Source: Chromobacterium sphagni (GTDB lineage Bacteria > Pseudomonadota > Gammaproteobacteria > Burkholderiales > Chromobacteriaceae). Taken from it: 63,782 bases of DNA. Positions within the stretch are counted from its first letter, which is position 1, and every line of letters starts with the position of its first letter. The notes below the pieces were generated by a model. That model saw only the letters and a list, made by a program, of their open reading frames with translations, did not search any database and was not told the DNA's origin. The stretch lies in NCBI RefSeq assembly GCF_001855555.1, contig NZ_MKCT01000009.1, positions 1-63,782 of the forward strand, given 5' to 3'. A program made the position numbers and the translations under genes. Below, one piece after another: positions 1-9,245 of this stretch.

Positions 1-986
1 TGGGCCGACTTCACCGCATCGCCGCGCGCCTGCGACAGCTTTTCCTCGCCGGCCTGCACCAGGCCGCGGTACAGCTGATCGAACTGCTGCGACACCACGG
101 CGGAGGCGTCGAAACCGGTGCCCTGGTCAGCCGACAGCGTGGCGCCCCAGACGCGGGAGCGCGCCTCTTCGCCAGCCTCGTTGAAGAACTGGGCAAAACC
201 ACCCAGCAGATCAAGCTTGGTGAACACCAGGTAGATGGGCACCATCAGGCCAAAGGTGTTGCACACCTCGTGGATGCGCTCGCGCACCTGGCGGGCGTAC
301 AGGACGAAGCCCTCGCTATTGTGCTGCGCCAGCTCCGGCAGGCTGATCGCCACCATGATGCCGTTGACCGGCGCCTTGGAACGGTATTGCTTGAGCAGCT
401 TGAGGAAGGCCAGCCATTCGCCGCGGTCTTCGCTCTCGGTGGCATAGCGGCCTGCGGTGTCCAGCAGCACGCCCTCGGTGGAGAAGAACCAGTCGCAGTT
501 GCGGGTGCCGCCCACGCCCTGGATGCCGCTCTTGTCGCTGAAGGGGAAGCTCAGGCCGGATTGCAGAATGGCGGAACTTTTGCCCGCCGCCGGATGCCCG
601 ATGATCATGTACCAAGGCAACTCGTACAGCGCCGCGCTGCCGCGCGCGGTGCCGATATTGGATTTCTTCAGGGTGTCGATCGCGCCCAGCATGCGCTGGC
701 GCAGCAGGGTGACCTCGGCGCGCTTGTCAGCGCTGGCGTTGATCACCGCCTCGTCCGCCTGGCGCCGCAGCATCCCCTCCAGCAAGCCGCCGGCGCGGCG
801 CGCCAGCACCTGGCCGATCAGCAAGGCCAGCACCCATACGATCATCACCACGACGATCCATCCCAAGCGCGCTTCCAGCGACTTGAGCCCCAGCCAGGGC
901 CCTAGCCACCAGATCAGGGCGATCAGGATCAAGAACCCGATGGCGGACGCCACCTTGGCATTGCGTAGCCAACCTTTGTTAAACAC
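1..986 (-). CDS. tssM: T6SS membrane-complex protein TssM (IcmF/VasK), 3' end cut by window edge
   Basis: TssM is the large inner-membrane protein of the T6SS envelope complex, working with TssJ and TssL. The reading frame stays open to position 1, so only the N-terminal 328 residues are visible. Two hydrophobic helices lie at about residues 11-34 and 41-61, then a cytoplasmic NTPase-like domain with a P-loop GHPAAGKS at 130-137. I chose the GTG at 984-986 because an AAGGGAAG-like ribosome site sits about 9 bases upstream; no ATG in this frame fits. It follows the M15 peptidase gene by 33 bases on the same strand, and the divergent genes are tssJ, tssK and tssL, which supports the call. The periplasmic region is outside the window. 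Confidence 0.93.
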   Translation of the reverse strand, partial: MFNKGWLRNAKVASAIGFLILIALIWWLGPWLGLKSLEARLGWIVVVMIVWVLALLIGQVLARRAGGLLEGMLRRQADEAVINASADKRAEVTLLRQRMLGAIDTLKKSNIGTARGSAALYELPWYMIIGHPAAGKSSAILQSGLSFPFSDKSGIQGVGGTRNCDWFFSTEGVLLDTAGRYATESEDRGEWLAFLKLLKQYRSKAPVNGIMVAISLPELAQHNSEGFVLYARQVRERIHEVCNTFGLMVPIYLVFTKLDLLGGFAQFFNEAGEEARSRVWGATLSADQGTGFDASAVVSQQFDQLYRGLVQAGEEKLSQARGDAVKSA

Positions 987-1019
987 CGAATTCACCTTCC
1001 CTTAAAAGCCAAAAGACAA

Positions 1020-1874
1020 TTATTTGTTCTTGTGCGCCAGCAAGGCTCGCAAGGAGCCTGCGCGTTCGACGTGGCCGTAGTCGCGGAAGCTCCACACCCC
1101 GCCCCATCCCAAGCCGGCGGCCTTCGACTCCTCGCCCAGCGCGGTATAGGCCTGCATTGCCCACGGATCCCGTTCCGAGATCACCACCTTGCCGTTGCGG
1201 ACCGGCGCCAGATCTGCGGCCAGTCCATATTGGTGCTTGCTCTCCCCACCCTTGGCCTGGGTAACCTTGACGCTGCCGCCGGCCAGCCGGTTCTGCCGTT
1301 CGGCGCTGCGGAATCCCTCCAGCAGCACCATCGGGAAGCCGCGCGCCTTCATTTTCTCCATCACCCGCAACACGTCCTGCACGAAAGCGGGGTCCATCTT
1401 GCTCCAGTCGCGGTCGGCCTTGTCCAAAGCCAGAGACGGCTTTTCCGCCACCGCGTCTATGAAAGCCTCGGGCGGCAACGGTGGAGGCGGAACCAGCTTT
1501 TCCTCAAGCAGCGCCTGCCTGATCTGATTGCCATGAGCATATTCATTCGGGATGAACTTCGAATCCTGATGGTAGCCGCCAAAGTGCAGCGTAATTGCCA
1601 CAACTCCTCCCACCAGTGACAAGGACAGCAGCGGGACCATCCACAGCAACCAGCGGTTTTGCAACCATCCGCGCGCGGCGGATGCCGCGCCGGGCAAACG
1701 CGACGGAGCCGCATCGGACCGGATGTCCTCCACCGGAACGAAGGTCGGATTCGACGGGATCGCAATCGGTGCCTGCTCGACTTGGAGCCTTGCTCCGCCA
1801 AGGAAATATCGCCAACCAAGCCAAAACAAAAGCAATACGATGCAAGCCACCACCAGTGGCACGATTAACGTCAT
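1020..1874 (-). CDS. membrane-anchored M15-type peptidoglycan peptidase of the T6SS locus (TagX-like)
   Basis: This is a predicted peptidoglycan peptidase of 284 residues. A membrane helix lies at the N-terminus (about 3-26) and a second near residues 76-98. The C-terminal domain carries the M15 zinc signature: SKHQYGLAADLAP (H-x6-D type) followed by DYGHVE. M15/VanY-like peptidases encoded beside tssM, such as Acinetobacter TagX, are known to open the cell wall for T6SS assembly; that role here is inferred from position and domain. The start is uncertain. The frame extends upstream to a TTG at 1949, but I prefer the ATG at 1874 because it begins directly at the first membrane helix. Neither has a strong ribosome site. 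Confidence 0.8.
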   Translation of the reverse strand: MTLIVPLVVACIVLLLFWLGWRYFLGGARLQVEQAPIAIPSNPTFVPVEDIRSDAAPSRLPGAASAARGWLQNRWLLWMVPLLSLSLVGGVVAITLHFGGYHQDSKFIPNEYAHGNQIRQALLEEKLVPPPPLPPEAFIDAVAEKPSLALDKADRDWSKMDPAFVQDVLRVMEKMKARGFPMVLLEGFRSAERQNRLAGGSVKVTQAKGGESKHQYGLAADLAPVRNGKVVISERDPWAMQAYTALGEESKAAGLGWGGVWSFRDYGHVERAGSLRALLAHKNK

Positions 1875-2046
1875 TGGAATTTTTGATACAAACGATTGAT
1901 GAACCAGCAAATTACGCGATATGCTTGATTTGATTTGTAAAGAAGTCAAGTGCCGGCGTCTAATTTGACAAGGCGCTCACAAGCAGAGACAAGCAAAATC
2001 TTTAGAATTAACCGTTGGATGTCGTCTTATTTCAGGTGTCGATTAT

Positions 2047-2580
2047 ATGGATTTAACTAAGCACTGGCAAAAAACTTGCTTGATGATCGCAGCGCTGGCG
2101 CTGCCCTTGCTCAGCGGCTGCGCGGGTCCGAAGAATATCACGCTGAGCAGTGAGGCCAGCGCTGCGCTGAATCGCGACAAACATGGCAAATCATTGTCCG
2201 TCGTAGTACAGGTTTACCAGCTGAAGTCGGATCAAGGATTCAAATTACTCACACCTGACCTTTTGGCCAGTGGCAAACCAATTTCAGATGTGATCGGCGC
2301 TTCGGTATTATCCAGCAAGGAGTTGATATTTGTTCCGGGCGGTAAGCAGGAACTGGATATGACGGTTCTGGAAGATGCCAATTATGTTGGCGTGATCGGC
2401 TATTTCCGTCAGCCGAATCCCCATTTCTGGCGTCTGCTTTACGACGCCGGCAGAGTCCGCAGCAAGGATCTTAAATTCAAAGTCGACGACTGCTATTTAA
2501 AGGCGATCAAACCTGAAGCCATTCCATTGCCGGACCAACCCAATACCGGCGCAGTCGATTGTTCCGCCGCGCGCAACTAG
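2047..2580 (+). CDS. tssJ: T6SS outer-membrane lipoprotein TssJ (SciN/VasD)
   Basis: TssJ is the lipoprotein that ties TssM to the outer membrane. The 177-residue product has a lipoprotein signal with lipobox LLSGC, giving Cys25 as the lipidated residue, and a short beta-sandwich domain typical of the family (VVQVYQL near the start, then GYFRQPNPHFWRL). It opens the plus-strand run tssJ-tssK-tssL-tssE-vgrG and is divergent from the M15 peptidase/tssM pair. The 172-base gap between them must hold promoters for both directions. Length and motif order fit the family well. Confidence 0.93.
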   Translation: MDLTKHWQKTCLMIAALALPLLSGCAGPKNITLSSEASAALNRDKHGKSLSVVVQVYQLKSDQGFKLLTPDLLASGKPISDVIGASVLSSKELIFVPGGKQELDMTVLEDANYVGVIGYFRQPNPHFWRLLYDAGRVRSKDLKFKVDDCYLKAIKPEAIPLPDQPNTGAVDCSAARN

Positions 2581-2624
2581 AATAGCGGGCATCATTTCAA
2601 AACCAAGCCAAGGTTCAAGCAGCA

Positions 2625-3971
2625 ATGCTTCATGCACAAAGAATATTATGGGGCGAAGGCATGTTTCTTCGCCCGCAGCATTTTCAGCAACAGGCGCTAT
2701 TCCAGGAGCAGACTCAATCCAGCCTGTTGCAGCTGACGCATCGCCATGTCTGGGGCATTCAAAAGCTGACACTGGACGAGGCCGCGCTCAGAGGCGGCAT
2801 CGTCCGCGTCGACGAGTTGACCGCGCTGTTCCGCGACGGCGCGCTGTACCAGGCGCCCAGCCACGCGCCGCTGCCGTTGAGCCGCGACCTGACCGCCATG
2901 CCGCAGCTCGGCATCAAGACCACGCTGTACGCCTGCCTGGCGCAACTGCAGCCCTATGGCGGCAATAGCCGCAGCGGCGAGGCCAGCGCCCGCCCCACCC
3001 GCTTCCACAGCGATCACAGCGAAGTGTCCGACCTGTACACCCAGGCGCTGGCAGCCGACCTCTCCACCCTGCAGCTGGACATCAAGCTGATGCTGGAAGA
3101 GGAAAACCGCGATGGCTACGATGCCATCCCGCTGTGCCGGCTGGAAAAAGACGCCACCGGCCAATGGGGCGTCGGCAAGGACTTCCTGCCGCCGCTGCTG
3201 GCGATCGAAGGCTCCAGCGAGATGATGCAGATGTTGCGCCGGTTGCTGGACATCCTGCTGGTGAAGAGCCAGGCGCTGTCCGGCGCCCACCGCGAACGCG
3301 CCAAGAGCGTGATGGAGTTCGGCTCGGCCGACATCAGCTCGTTCTGGCTGCTGCACACCGTCAACCGCAATTTCGCCCGCCTGCGCCACCTGTCGCAATG
3401 CCAGCCGCTGCACCCGGAAGAGCTGTACATGGCGCTGGCCGAGTTCTGCGGCGAGCTGCAAACCTTCGCCACCCTGTATACCTTGTCGGACATCCCGGCC
3501 TACCGCCACGAGCAGCTGCACCAGGTGTTCCCGCAGCTGGACCTGCAGATCCGCGAACTGCTGGAAACCGTGGTGTCGGCCCGCTACAAGGTGATCCCGC
3601 TGCATTCGCCGCGGCCGTCCTTCCATATCGGCCGGCTGGAGAGCGACCGGCTGCTGGACAACGTCGACTTCTACCTATCGGTGCAAAGCGACCAGCCGGC
3701 CAGCCATATCCTCGACAACGTGCCGCTCAAGCTCAAGATCGGCGCGCCGGACGACGTCGAGCGCATTCTCAACTCGGCGATGCGCGGCGTCGGCCTGGTC
3801 CATTCGGCGCAAACGCCGTCGGCCATTCCGGTGCGGGTGGGTAACCACTATTTCGCGCTGGAGCCGGGCAGCGAGATCTACAGCCGCATGCTGCAATCGC
3901 GCAGCGTCTGCATCTACGTGCCGCAAACCCTGGCCAATATTTCCATCGAACTGATCGCGGTCTTCCGCTAA
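2625..3971 (+). CDS. tssK: T6SS baseplate protein TssK
   Basis: TssK (448 residues) is the baseplate subunit that links the T6SS tail to the TssL/TssM membrane complex. The family signature is at the N-terminus: WGEGMFLRPQHFQQQ. The length is normal for TssK. It begins 44 bases after tssJ and ends 7 bases before tssL, so the genes are probably co-transcribed. No signal peptide or membrane helix is visible, as expected for a cytoplasmic baseplate protein. Confidence 0.95.
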   Translation: MLHAQRILWGEGMFLRPQHFQQQALFQEQTQSSLLQLTHRHVWGIQKLTLDEAALRGGIVRVDELTALFRDGALYQAPSHAPLPLSRDLTAMPQLGIKTTLYACLAQLQPYGGNSRSGEASARPTRFHSDHSEVSDLYTQALAADLSTLQLDIKLMLEEENRDGYDAIPLCRLEKDATGQWGVGKDFLPPLLAIEGSSEMMQMLRRLLDILLVKSQALSGAHRERAKSVMEFGSADISSFWLLHTVNRNFARLRHLSQCQPLHPEELYMALAEFCGELQTFATLYTLSDIPAYRHEQLHQVFPQLDLQIRELLETVVSARYKVIPLHSPRPSFHIGRLESDRLLDNVDFYLSVQSDQPASHILDNVPLKLKIGAPDDVERILNSAMRGVGLVHSAQTPSAIPVRVGNHYFALEPGSEIYSRMLQSRSVCIYVPQTLANISIELIAVFR

Positions 3972-3978
3972 TACCGAC

Positions 3979-4680
3979 ATGAACCAAGCAAGCACCCAAA
4001 CCGCGGAACGCGCCATGGCCGTCGCCGCCCCCGCCGCGCCCAGCCTGCGCGAGATGCTGGAGGACGGCATCTACCTGCTGTTCCTGCTGAAGGAAGGCAA
4101 CGCCCCCAGCAGCGCGGTGGAGTTCAACCGCCGCGTCGACCACTTCCTCAGCCAGTTCGAACGCAACGCCCGCAACTTCGGCAAGGATGGCAACGCCATC
4201 TCCCACGCCAAATACGCTTTCTGCGCGCTGATGGACGAAATCATCCTGTCGTCCGACTTCGCGCTGCGCGACGAATGGGAACGGATGCCCTTGCAGTTGC
4301 GCCTGTTCGGCGAGCACCTGGCCGGCGAAGGCTTCTTCAATCGCCTCGAACAATTGCGCAATGCGCCCGCGGAAAACATCGAGGCGCTGGAAGTGTTCTA
4401 CACCTGCCTGCTGCTGGGCTTCCAGGGCAAATACCTGCTGGAAGGCGAAGAGAAGCTGGGCTATCTGATCCACAAGCTGAGCCAGGAAATCCAGCAGATC
4501 CGGGGCGGCAAGGCCGAGTTCGCGCCCAACTGGCAGCTGCCGCAGCGCTTCCAGGCCTTTGTCCGCCATGAGTTGCCGCTGTGGCTGTACTTCGCGCTGC
4601 TGGCCATCGTCGGCGCCGGCATCTTCGTCGCCTTCCGCTGGATGCTGGCCCGCCAGGCTGCCTCCGTATTCGGGCTATGA
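3979..4680 (+). CDS. tssL: T6SS membrane-complex protein TssL (DotU/IcmH)
   Basis: TssL (233 residues) is a C-tail-anchored inner-membrane protein whose cytoplasmic hook domain contacts TssK and TssM. The DotU-like helical domain is recognisable (YLLFLLKEGNAPSS; AFCALMDEIILSSDF), and a single hydrophobic helix lies near the C-terminus (LWLYFALLAIVGAGIFVAF). No C-terminal peptidoglycan-binding OmpA domain is present, so wall anchoring must come from another protein. Its stop codon overlaps the tssE start as ATGA, implying translational coupling. Confidence 0.95.
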   Translation: MNQASTQTAERAMAVAAPAAPSLREMLEDGIYLLFLLKEGNAPSSAVEFNRRVDHFLSQFERNARNFGKDGNAISHAKYAFCALMDEIILSSDFALRDEWERMPLQLRLFGEHLAGEGFFNRLEQLRNAPAENIEALEVFYTCLLLGFQGKYLLEGEEKLGYLIHKLSQEIQQIRGGKAEFAPNWQLPQRFQAFVRHELPLWLYFALLAIVGAGIFVAFRWMLARQAASVFGL

Positions 4681-5156
4681 GCGGCAACCGCCACGCGCAA
4701 ATCCTGCCTTCGGTGCTGGACAGGCTGCTGGACGACGCGCCCGACCTGAGCCACACCGAAGCCATCAGCCTGTTTGAACTGTCGCAGTTCAAGCAGGCGT
4801 TGGCGCGCGATCTGGAAGCCTTGCTCAACACCCGGCTGATGCCGCAGGACGAACTGTTCGAATCCTTCCCGCTCTCGCGCGACAGCCTGCTCAGCTACGG
4901 CATTCCCGACTTGTCCGGCATCAGCCTGCTCAACCCCGACGACCGCGAAGTGCTGCGCGAGCAACTGCGCCGCTCGATAGAACTGCACGAACCCAGGTTG
5001 TCGCGGGTACGCGTCAATCTGGATGCCCCCCGCGAGATGGAACGCCATCTGCGCTTCCGCGTCGACGCCGTGCTCAAGGTGCACCCGCACCGCCCGCCGG
5101 TGACCTTTGACGCCACGCTGCAGCTGTCCTCCAACGTATACAAAGTACACGGCTGA
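4677..5156 (+). CDS. tssE: T6SS baseplate protein TssE (gp25-like)
   Basis: TssE is the gp25-like wedge protein of the T6SS baseplate. The 159-residue product fits the family length and shows the gp25/GpW pattern: an early ELSQFKQALARDLEALLNTR segment, then YGIPDLSG, then a C-terminal beta-rich part with FRVDAVLKVHP. The frame is open upstream to 4581 inside tssL, but I take the ATG at 4677 because it overlaps the tssL stop as ATGA, the usual coupling arrangement. vgrG follows after 25 bases. Confidence 0.9.
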   Translation: MSGNRHAQILPSVLDRLLDDAPDLSHTEAISLFELSQFKQALARDLEALLNTRLMPQDELFESFPLSRDSLLSYGIPDLSGISLLNPDDREVLREQLRRSIELHEPRLSRVRVNLDAPREMERHLRFRVDAVLKVHPHRPPVTFDATLQLSSNVYKVHG

Positions 5157-5181
5157 CTAACAGCCTCTTATCGGTTCGATC

Positions 5182-7995
5182 ATGGACATATCCAGCCTGC
5201 TAGCCAGCTTCGCCTCCGCCTTCAGCCAGGACCACCGCCTGCTCACCCTCGGCCTGGGCGACGGCCACATCGCGGCCGAGCAGTTGCTGCCGCAAAGCCT
5301 GGACGGCGAGGAAGGGGTGTCCAAACCGTACCGCTTCACCCTGACCTGCCTGTCGCCCGATGGCGCCATCGAACTCAAGACCCTGCTCGGCCAGCCGGCC
5401 CGCATCGGCATCGCCGACGCCCAGGGCGTGGAGACGGTGCGCTGCGGCGTGGTCTCGCAAGCGCGGCTGCTAGGCTCGGACGGCGGTTTCGCCAAGTATG
5501 GCCTCACGGTGGAGCCGCCGTTCGCGCTGCTGCGCCACCGCCGCACTTCGCGGGTGTTCCAGGACCTGACGGTGCCGGACATCGTCCAGCAGATCCTGCG
5601 GGAACACCAGGCCGCCAACCCCGCCTTCGCCCGGGGGCAGGCGCTGCAGATCCAGGCGGGCCCGGCGTCGCCGCGCAGCTACTGCCTGCAATACCGCGAG
5701 AGCGACTACGACTTCATCGTCCGCCTGCTGCACGAGGAAGGCTACGCCTGGCGCTTCGAGCATATCGACGGCGACAGTCCCCAGGTCAAGCTGGTGGTGT
5801 TCGACGACGCCTACAGCCTGCCGCCCGCCCCGCTCGAACGCGTGCGCTTCCACCGCAGTGACGCCACCGAAGAGGAGGACGGCCTCACCGGCTGGAACAG
5901 CAGCCGCCAGATTGTGCCCGGCCAGGTGGCGCTGGCCAGCTTCGACTACCAGCCGGTGTCCACCCGGCACACCGGCGACAGCAGCCAGATCGACCAGGGC
6001 CAGGGCGGCGGCGCGCTGCAATCCAGCCTGCAGGACTACGACGCCCAGGGCCTGTATTACGCCGGCGACGCCGACCAGCTGTCCCGCTACGCCCAGCTGC
6101 GCCAGCAGGCGCACGATCTGCAGGCCAAACAATTCGAAGGCACAGGCTCGGTCCGCGGCCTGACCGCCGGCCAGTGGTTCCGCCTCGACGACCACCCGGC
6201 GCACCAGGCCGACAGTGCCGAACAGCGCGAATTCGTGGTCACCGGCCAGACCTTGCGCGCCCAGAACAACCTGCCGGCCGACCTCACCCGCCAGTTGAAC
6301 CAGTCCGCGCCCGGGCTGCTGGCCCTGGGGCTGGAGAGCGACGCCGCCGTGACCGCCGGCGCCCAGGCCGCGCCGTTCGCCACCACGCTCCAGGCCCAGC
6401 GCCGAGGCATTCCGCTGACCCCGGCCTACGCCCACACCGCGCAGGCCAAGCCGACCAGCCTGGGCGTGCAGACCGCCACCGTGGTCGGTCCGCCGGGCGA
6501 AGACGTCCACACCGACCAACAGGGCCGCATCAAGGTGCAGTTCCACTGGCAGCGGCCGGACGAACACCCGACCATCGGCGCCGGACTCGACGACAAGTCG
6601 TCATGCTGGCTGCGCGTCGCCATGCCCAGCGCCGGCGCCGGCTGGGGCCACCAGTTCATCCCGCGCATTGGTCAGGAAGTGCTGGTCGACTTCATCGAAG
6701 GCGACATCGACCGGCCGGTGATCACCGGCGTGCTGTACAACGGCAGCCACCCGACGCCCGACTTCAGCGGCGCCGGCTCGCTCCCCGCCAACAAGACGCT
6801 GTCCGGCATCAAGAGCAAAGAACACCAGGGCGGCGGCTACAACGAGCTGCTGTTCGACGATACCCCCGGCGAAGTGCGCGCCAAACTCAGTTCCGAATCC
6901 GGCAAGACCCAACTGAACCAGGGCTTCCTGACCCAGCCGCGCAGCAACGGCAAGGCGACGCCGCGCGGCGAAGGCTTCGAGCTCAGAACCGACCAGCACG
7001 GCGCCATCCGCGCCGCGCACGGCCTGCTGCTGTCCACCGAAGCGCAGAACGGCGCTGGGGGCAAACAGCTGGCGCGCGAGCACGCCCAGAGCCAGCTCGA
7101 CGCCGCCCTCTCCCTCAGCCAGGCGCTGGCCGAAACCGCCACTGGCCAGCTGGCGGATACGATGGAAACCGGCCCCGACGAAATCGGCCCGGACAACGCC
7201 AAAACCGGCAAAAAGCCGGACGGCCACCTGCAACACCACGTCGACGCGCTGAAGGCCTGGGAAGCCGGCAGCAATACCGACAAAGACGGCAAAACGGCGA
7301 AAGAGCAAGCCGGCCGACAGCCGCTGCTGGTGCTGTCCGGCCCGGCCGGCATCGCCTCCCTGACCGAGCAAAGCCAGACGCTATTCGCCGGCAGCAACCT
7401 GAACCTCGTCGCCCAGCGCGATGCCAACCACACGACGGGGCGACGCTGGCTGCACAACGTCGGCCAGCACATCAGCCTGTTCGTGGCCGGGGTGAAAGAC
7501 AAGGTGGCGCTGAAGCTGATCGCGGCCAAGGGCAAGGTGCAGATCCAGGCGCAGAGCGACGCGATGGAGATCACGGCGGATCAGGATGTCGCCATCACCT
7601 CCTGCAAGGACAAGATAATTGTCAATGCTGGCGACGAAATCCTGCTGACCGCAGGTGGAGCCTATATCCGAATCAAGGGCGGCAATATCGAAGTCCATGC
7701 GCCGGGCCAGGTGACGGTGAAAGGCGCCAGCCACACGCTGGACGGACCTGCCCGCATGGACTGGGCACAACCGCAGTACAAAAAGATCGTCTGCACCGAG
7801 CAGATCGATGCCCAATTGCTTACCCAAGCGCACCCAGAACTCAGCGGCAAGAAATACGTTTACTACTCCGCCGACACTGGCAAAAAACTCGCGAGCGGCG
7901 CCCTGGACGGCAGCGGCCAAACCGAGCGCATCCACCTGCCAGGCATCAACAACATCAAGGCCCTGATCGGGTCGGGCGAATGGGAAATCCTTTAA
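5182..7995 (+). CDS. vgrG: T6SS spike protein VgrG
   Basis: VgrG forms the trimeric needle tip that carries effectors. The 937-residue product begins with the gp27-like base domain (fold marked by YCLQYRESDYDFIVRLLHEEG), followed by the gp5-like OB domain (VQFHWQR, then SCWLRVAMPSAGAGWGHQFI and the strong VgrG mark IGQEVLVDFIEGDIDRP). A DUF2345-type beta-helix extension follows (ITADQDVAITSCKDKIIVNAGD), with a further roughly 95-residue C-terminal tail. No catalytic domain is seen in the tail, so it is more likely a cargo-binding platform. The stop overlaps the next start (TAATG), tying vgrG to the cargo genes behind it. Confidence 0.95.
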   Translation: MDISSLLASFASAFSQDHRLLTLGLGDGHIAAEQLLPQSLDGEEGVSKPYRFTLTCLSPDGAIELKTLLGQPARIGIADAQGVETVRCGVVSQARLLGSDGGFAKYGLTVEPPFALLRHRRTSRVFQDLTVPDIVQQILREHQAANPAFARGQALQIQAGPASPRSYCLQYRESDYDFIVRLLHEEGYAWRFEHIDGDSPQVKLVVFDDAYSLPPAPLERVRFHRSDATEEEDGLTGWNSSRQIVPGQVALASFDYQPVSTRHTGDSSQIDQGQGGGALQSSLQDYDAQGLYYAGDADQLSRYAQLRQQAHDLQAKQFEGTGSVRGLTAGQWFRLDDHPAHQADSAEQREFVVTGQTLRAQNNLPADLTRQLNQSAPGLLALGLESDAAVTAGAQAAPFATTLQAQRRGIPLTPAYAHTAQAKPTSLGVQTATVVGPPGEDVHTDQQGRIKVQFHWQRPDEHPTIGAGLDDKSSCWLRVAMPSAGAGWGHQFIPRIGQEVLVDFIEGDIDRPVITGVLYNGSHPTPDFSGAGSLPANKTLSGIKSKEHQGGGYNELLFDDTPGEVRAKLSSESGKTQLNQGFLTQPRSNGKATPRGEGFELRTDQHGAIRAAHGLLLSTEAQNGAGGKQLAREHAQSQLDAALSLSQALAETATGQLADTMETGPDEIGPDNAKTGKKPDGHLQHHVDALKAWEAGSNTDKDGKTAKEQAGRQPLLVLSGPAGIASLTEQSQTLFAGSNLNLVAQRDANHTTGRRWLHNVGQHISLFVAGVKDKVALKLIAAKGKVQIQAQSDAMEITADQDVAITSCKDKIIVNAGDEILLTAGGAYIRIKGGNIEVHAPGQVTVKGASHTLDGPARMDWAQPQYKKIVCTEQIDAQLLTQAHPELSGKKYVYYSADTGKKLASGALDGSGQTERIHLPGINNIKALIGSGEWEIL

Positions 7996-9245
7996 TGAAT
8001 CAACGATATGCTCTTGTCCTGATTGGCGCGCTCGCGCTGCCCGCCTTTCGCGCCGGCGCGGCCAACCAGCCGGAAGACACCACCGCGGCGCTGGGCTGGA
8101 ATACGCTGCAAATCCACTCCAGCCAGACGCTGGCCGGAGCGGCACCCAACCAGTATTCAGCGAAGAATCTTTTCGATCCGGATCCGGCCAAAGCCTGGGT
8201 GTTCCATGCCGAAGAACGATATCCTCGCTCCTCTGAAATCAAAAATCCCGCAGTCTTGACGCTGACGCTGGCTCAGCCGAGCTCGCTGTTCGCCATCGCC
8301 CTGACTCCCGGATACCTCAAGTCGGCCGCCACCCAGTTCCAGAACGCCTCGCCCAAGAGCGTGTTGGTCAGCCTGTACCGCCCGCATGAAGACAAGCCAT
8401 TTGAAACGCGCCGCTTCTCGCTGGCCTACCACGCGCGGGAATACTCGTTTCCTCAGTTGCAAAAAGAACTGAAAACCGTGGCTTTCAACGATCCGTCTGA
8501 GGATAGAATCACCGGCAAGTCGGACAATGCCCTGAACACCTCCGAGCGCCTGCTGCTGCTCAACGCCAGCGGAGCCAAAGTCGCCAAGATCACTCTGGAG
8601 ATCCCCTCCATCGAAGCCGGCGCCAAATATACCGACACCGCCATCAGCAAACTCAGGCTGCTGGATCGACAGGCCAGTCGGAATTCGCCTGAATATGGCT
8701 TATCGCAGTACATCGCTCACAATCTGGATGCCGCCGCACATAGTCTGAGCGAGAACCAATACTGTCTCTCCTACACCGACAAGAACGCCTGGCCCCGGCT
8801 GCAGAACCATCCATGCGCTGGCCCCGCGCCGAAACTGCAGCAAGGCCAGGCCGACCAGGGCATAGACGACATCATTTTCACCCGCAAGGACCCAGCCACG
8901 CAGGAATATCAGGTGCCGCTCACCACGGCCTTGCGCGACGCCCACTCCACCCGCCAGAACGGCATGAAACGCATGCGCCTGGCAGCCGCCGACGTGGCGA
9001 ACAACGAACTGATCCTGAGCAAGAACTCGCGTGGCGAACTGCGGGCGCTATCCGGTCTGACGCTGACCCAGGCATTTCTGGCAAACCGCACCGATGGCCT
9101 CGGCAAGGCCTATCTGCAACCGCAGGACAGTGCCTATTTCTTTTTCGCCTACTCTCGGTTGCAGTTCACCCCGGCCAATAGCGGCTACCAGTTGAGCGTG
9201 TACGGGCCTACCGGCAGCCAGGAGGCACAATGGGCGATCCGCTAG
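7995..9245 (+). CDS. secreted protein with discoidin-like/NADase-type glycan-binding N-domain, T6SS cargo module
   Basis: I do not recognise a named family for the whole 416-residue protein. It has a Sec signal peptide (hydrophobic to about residue 20, cleavage near RAGAA). The next segment, YSAKNLFDPDPAKAWVF, resembles the discoidin or NADase-type glycan-binding fold, where a Y..NLxDgdpxTAW pattern is typical. The remaining roughly 250 residues match nothing I know. It overlaps vgrG by one base and the effector gene by 16 bases, so it is part of the same cargo unit. A periplasmic protein placed between spike and effector could be a second immunity protein or an envelope-binding helper; this is inference. 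Confidence 0.6.
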   Translation: MNQRYALVLIGALALPAFRAGAANQPEDTTAALGWNTLQIHSSQTLAGAAPNQYSAKNLFDPDPAKAWVFHAEERYPRSSEIKNPAVLTLTLAQPSSLFAIALTPGYLKSAATQFQNASPKSVLVSLYRPHEDKPFETRRFSLAYHAREYSFPQLQKELKTVAFNDPSEDRITGKSDNALNTSERLLLLNASGAKVAKITLEIPSIEAGAKYTDTAISKLRLLDRQASRNSPEYGLSQYIAHNLDAAAHSLSENQYCLSYTDKNAWPRLQNHPCAGPAPKLQQGQADQGIDDIIFTRKDPATQEYQVPLTTALRDAHSTRQNGMKRMRLAAADVANNELILSKNSRGELRALSGLTLTQAFLANRTDGLGKAYLQPQDSAYFFFAYSRLQFTPANSGYQLSVYGPTGSQEAQWAIR

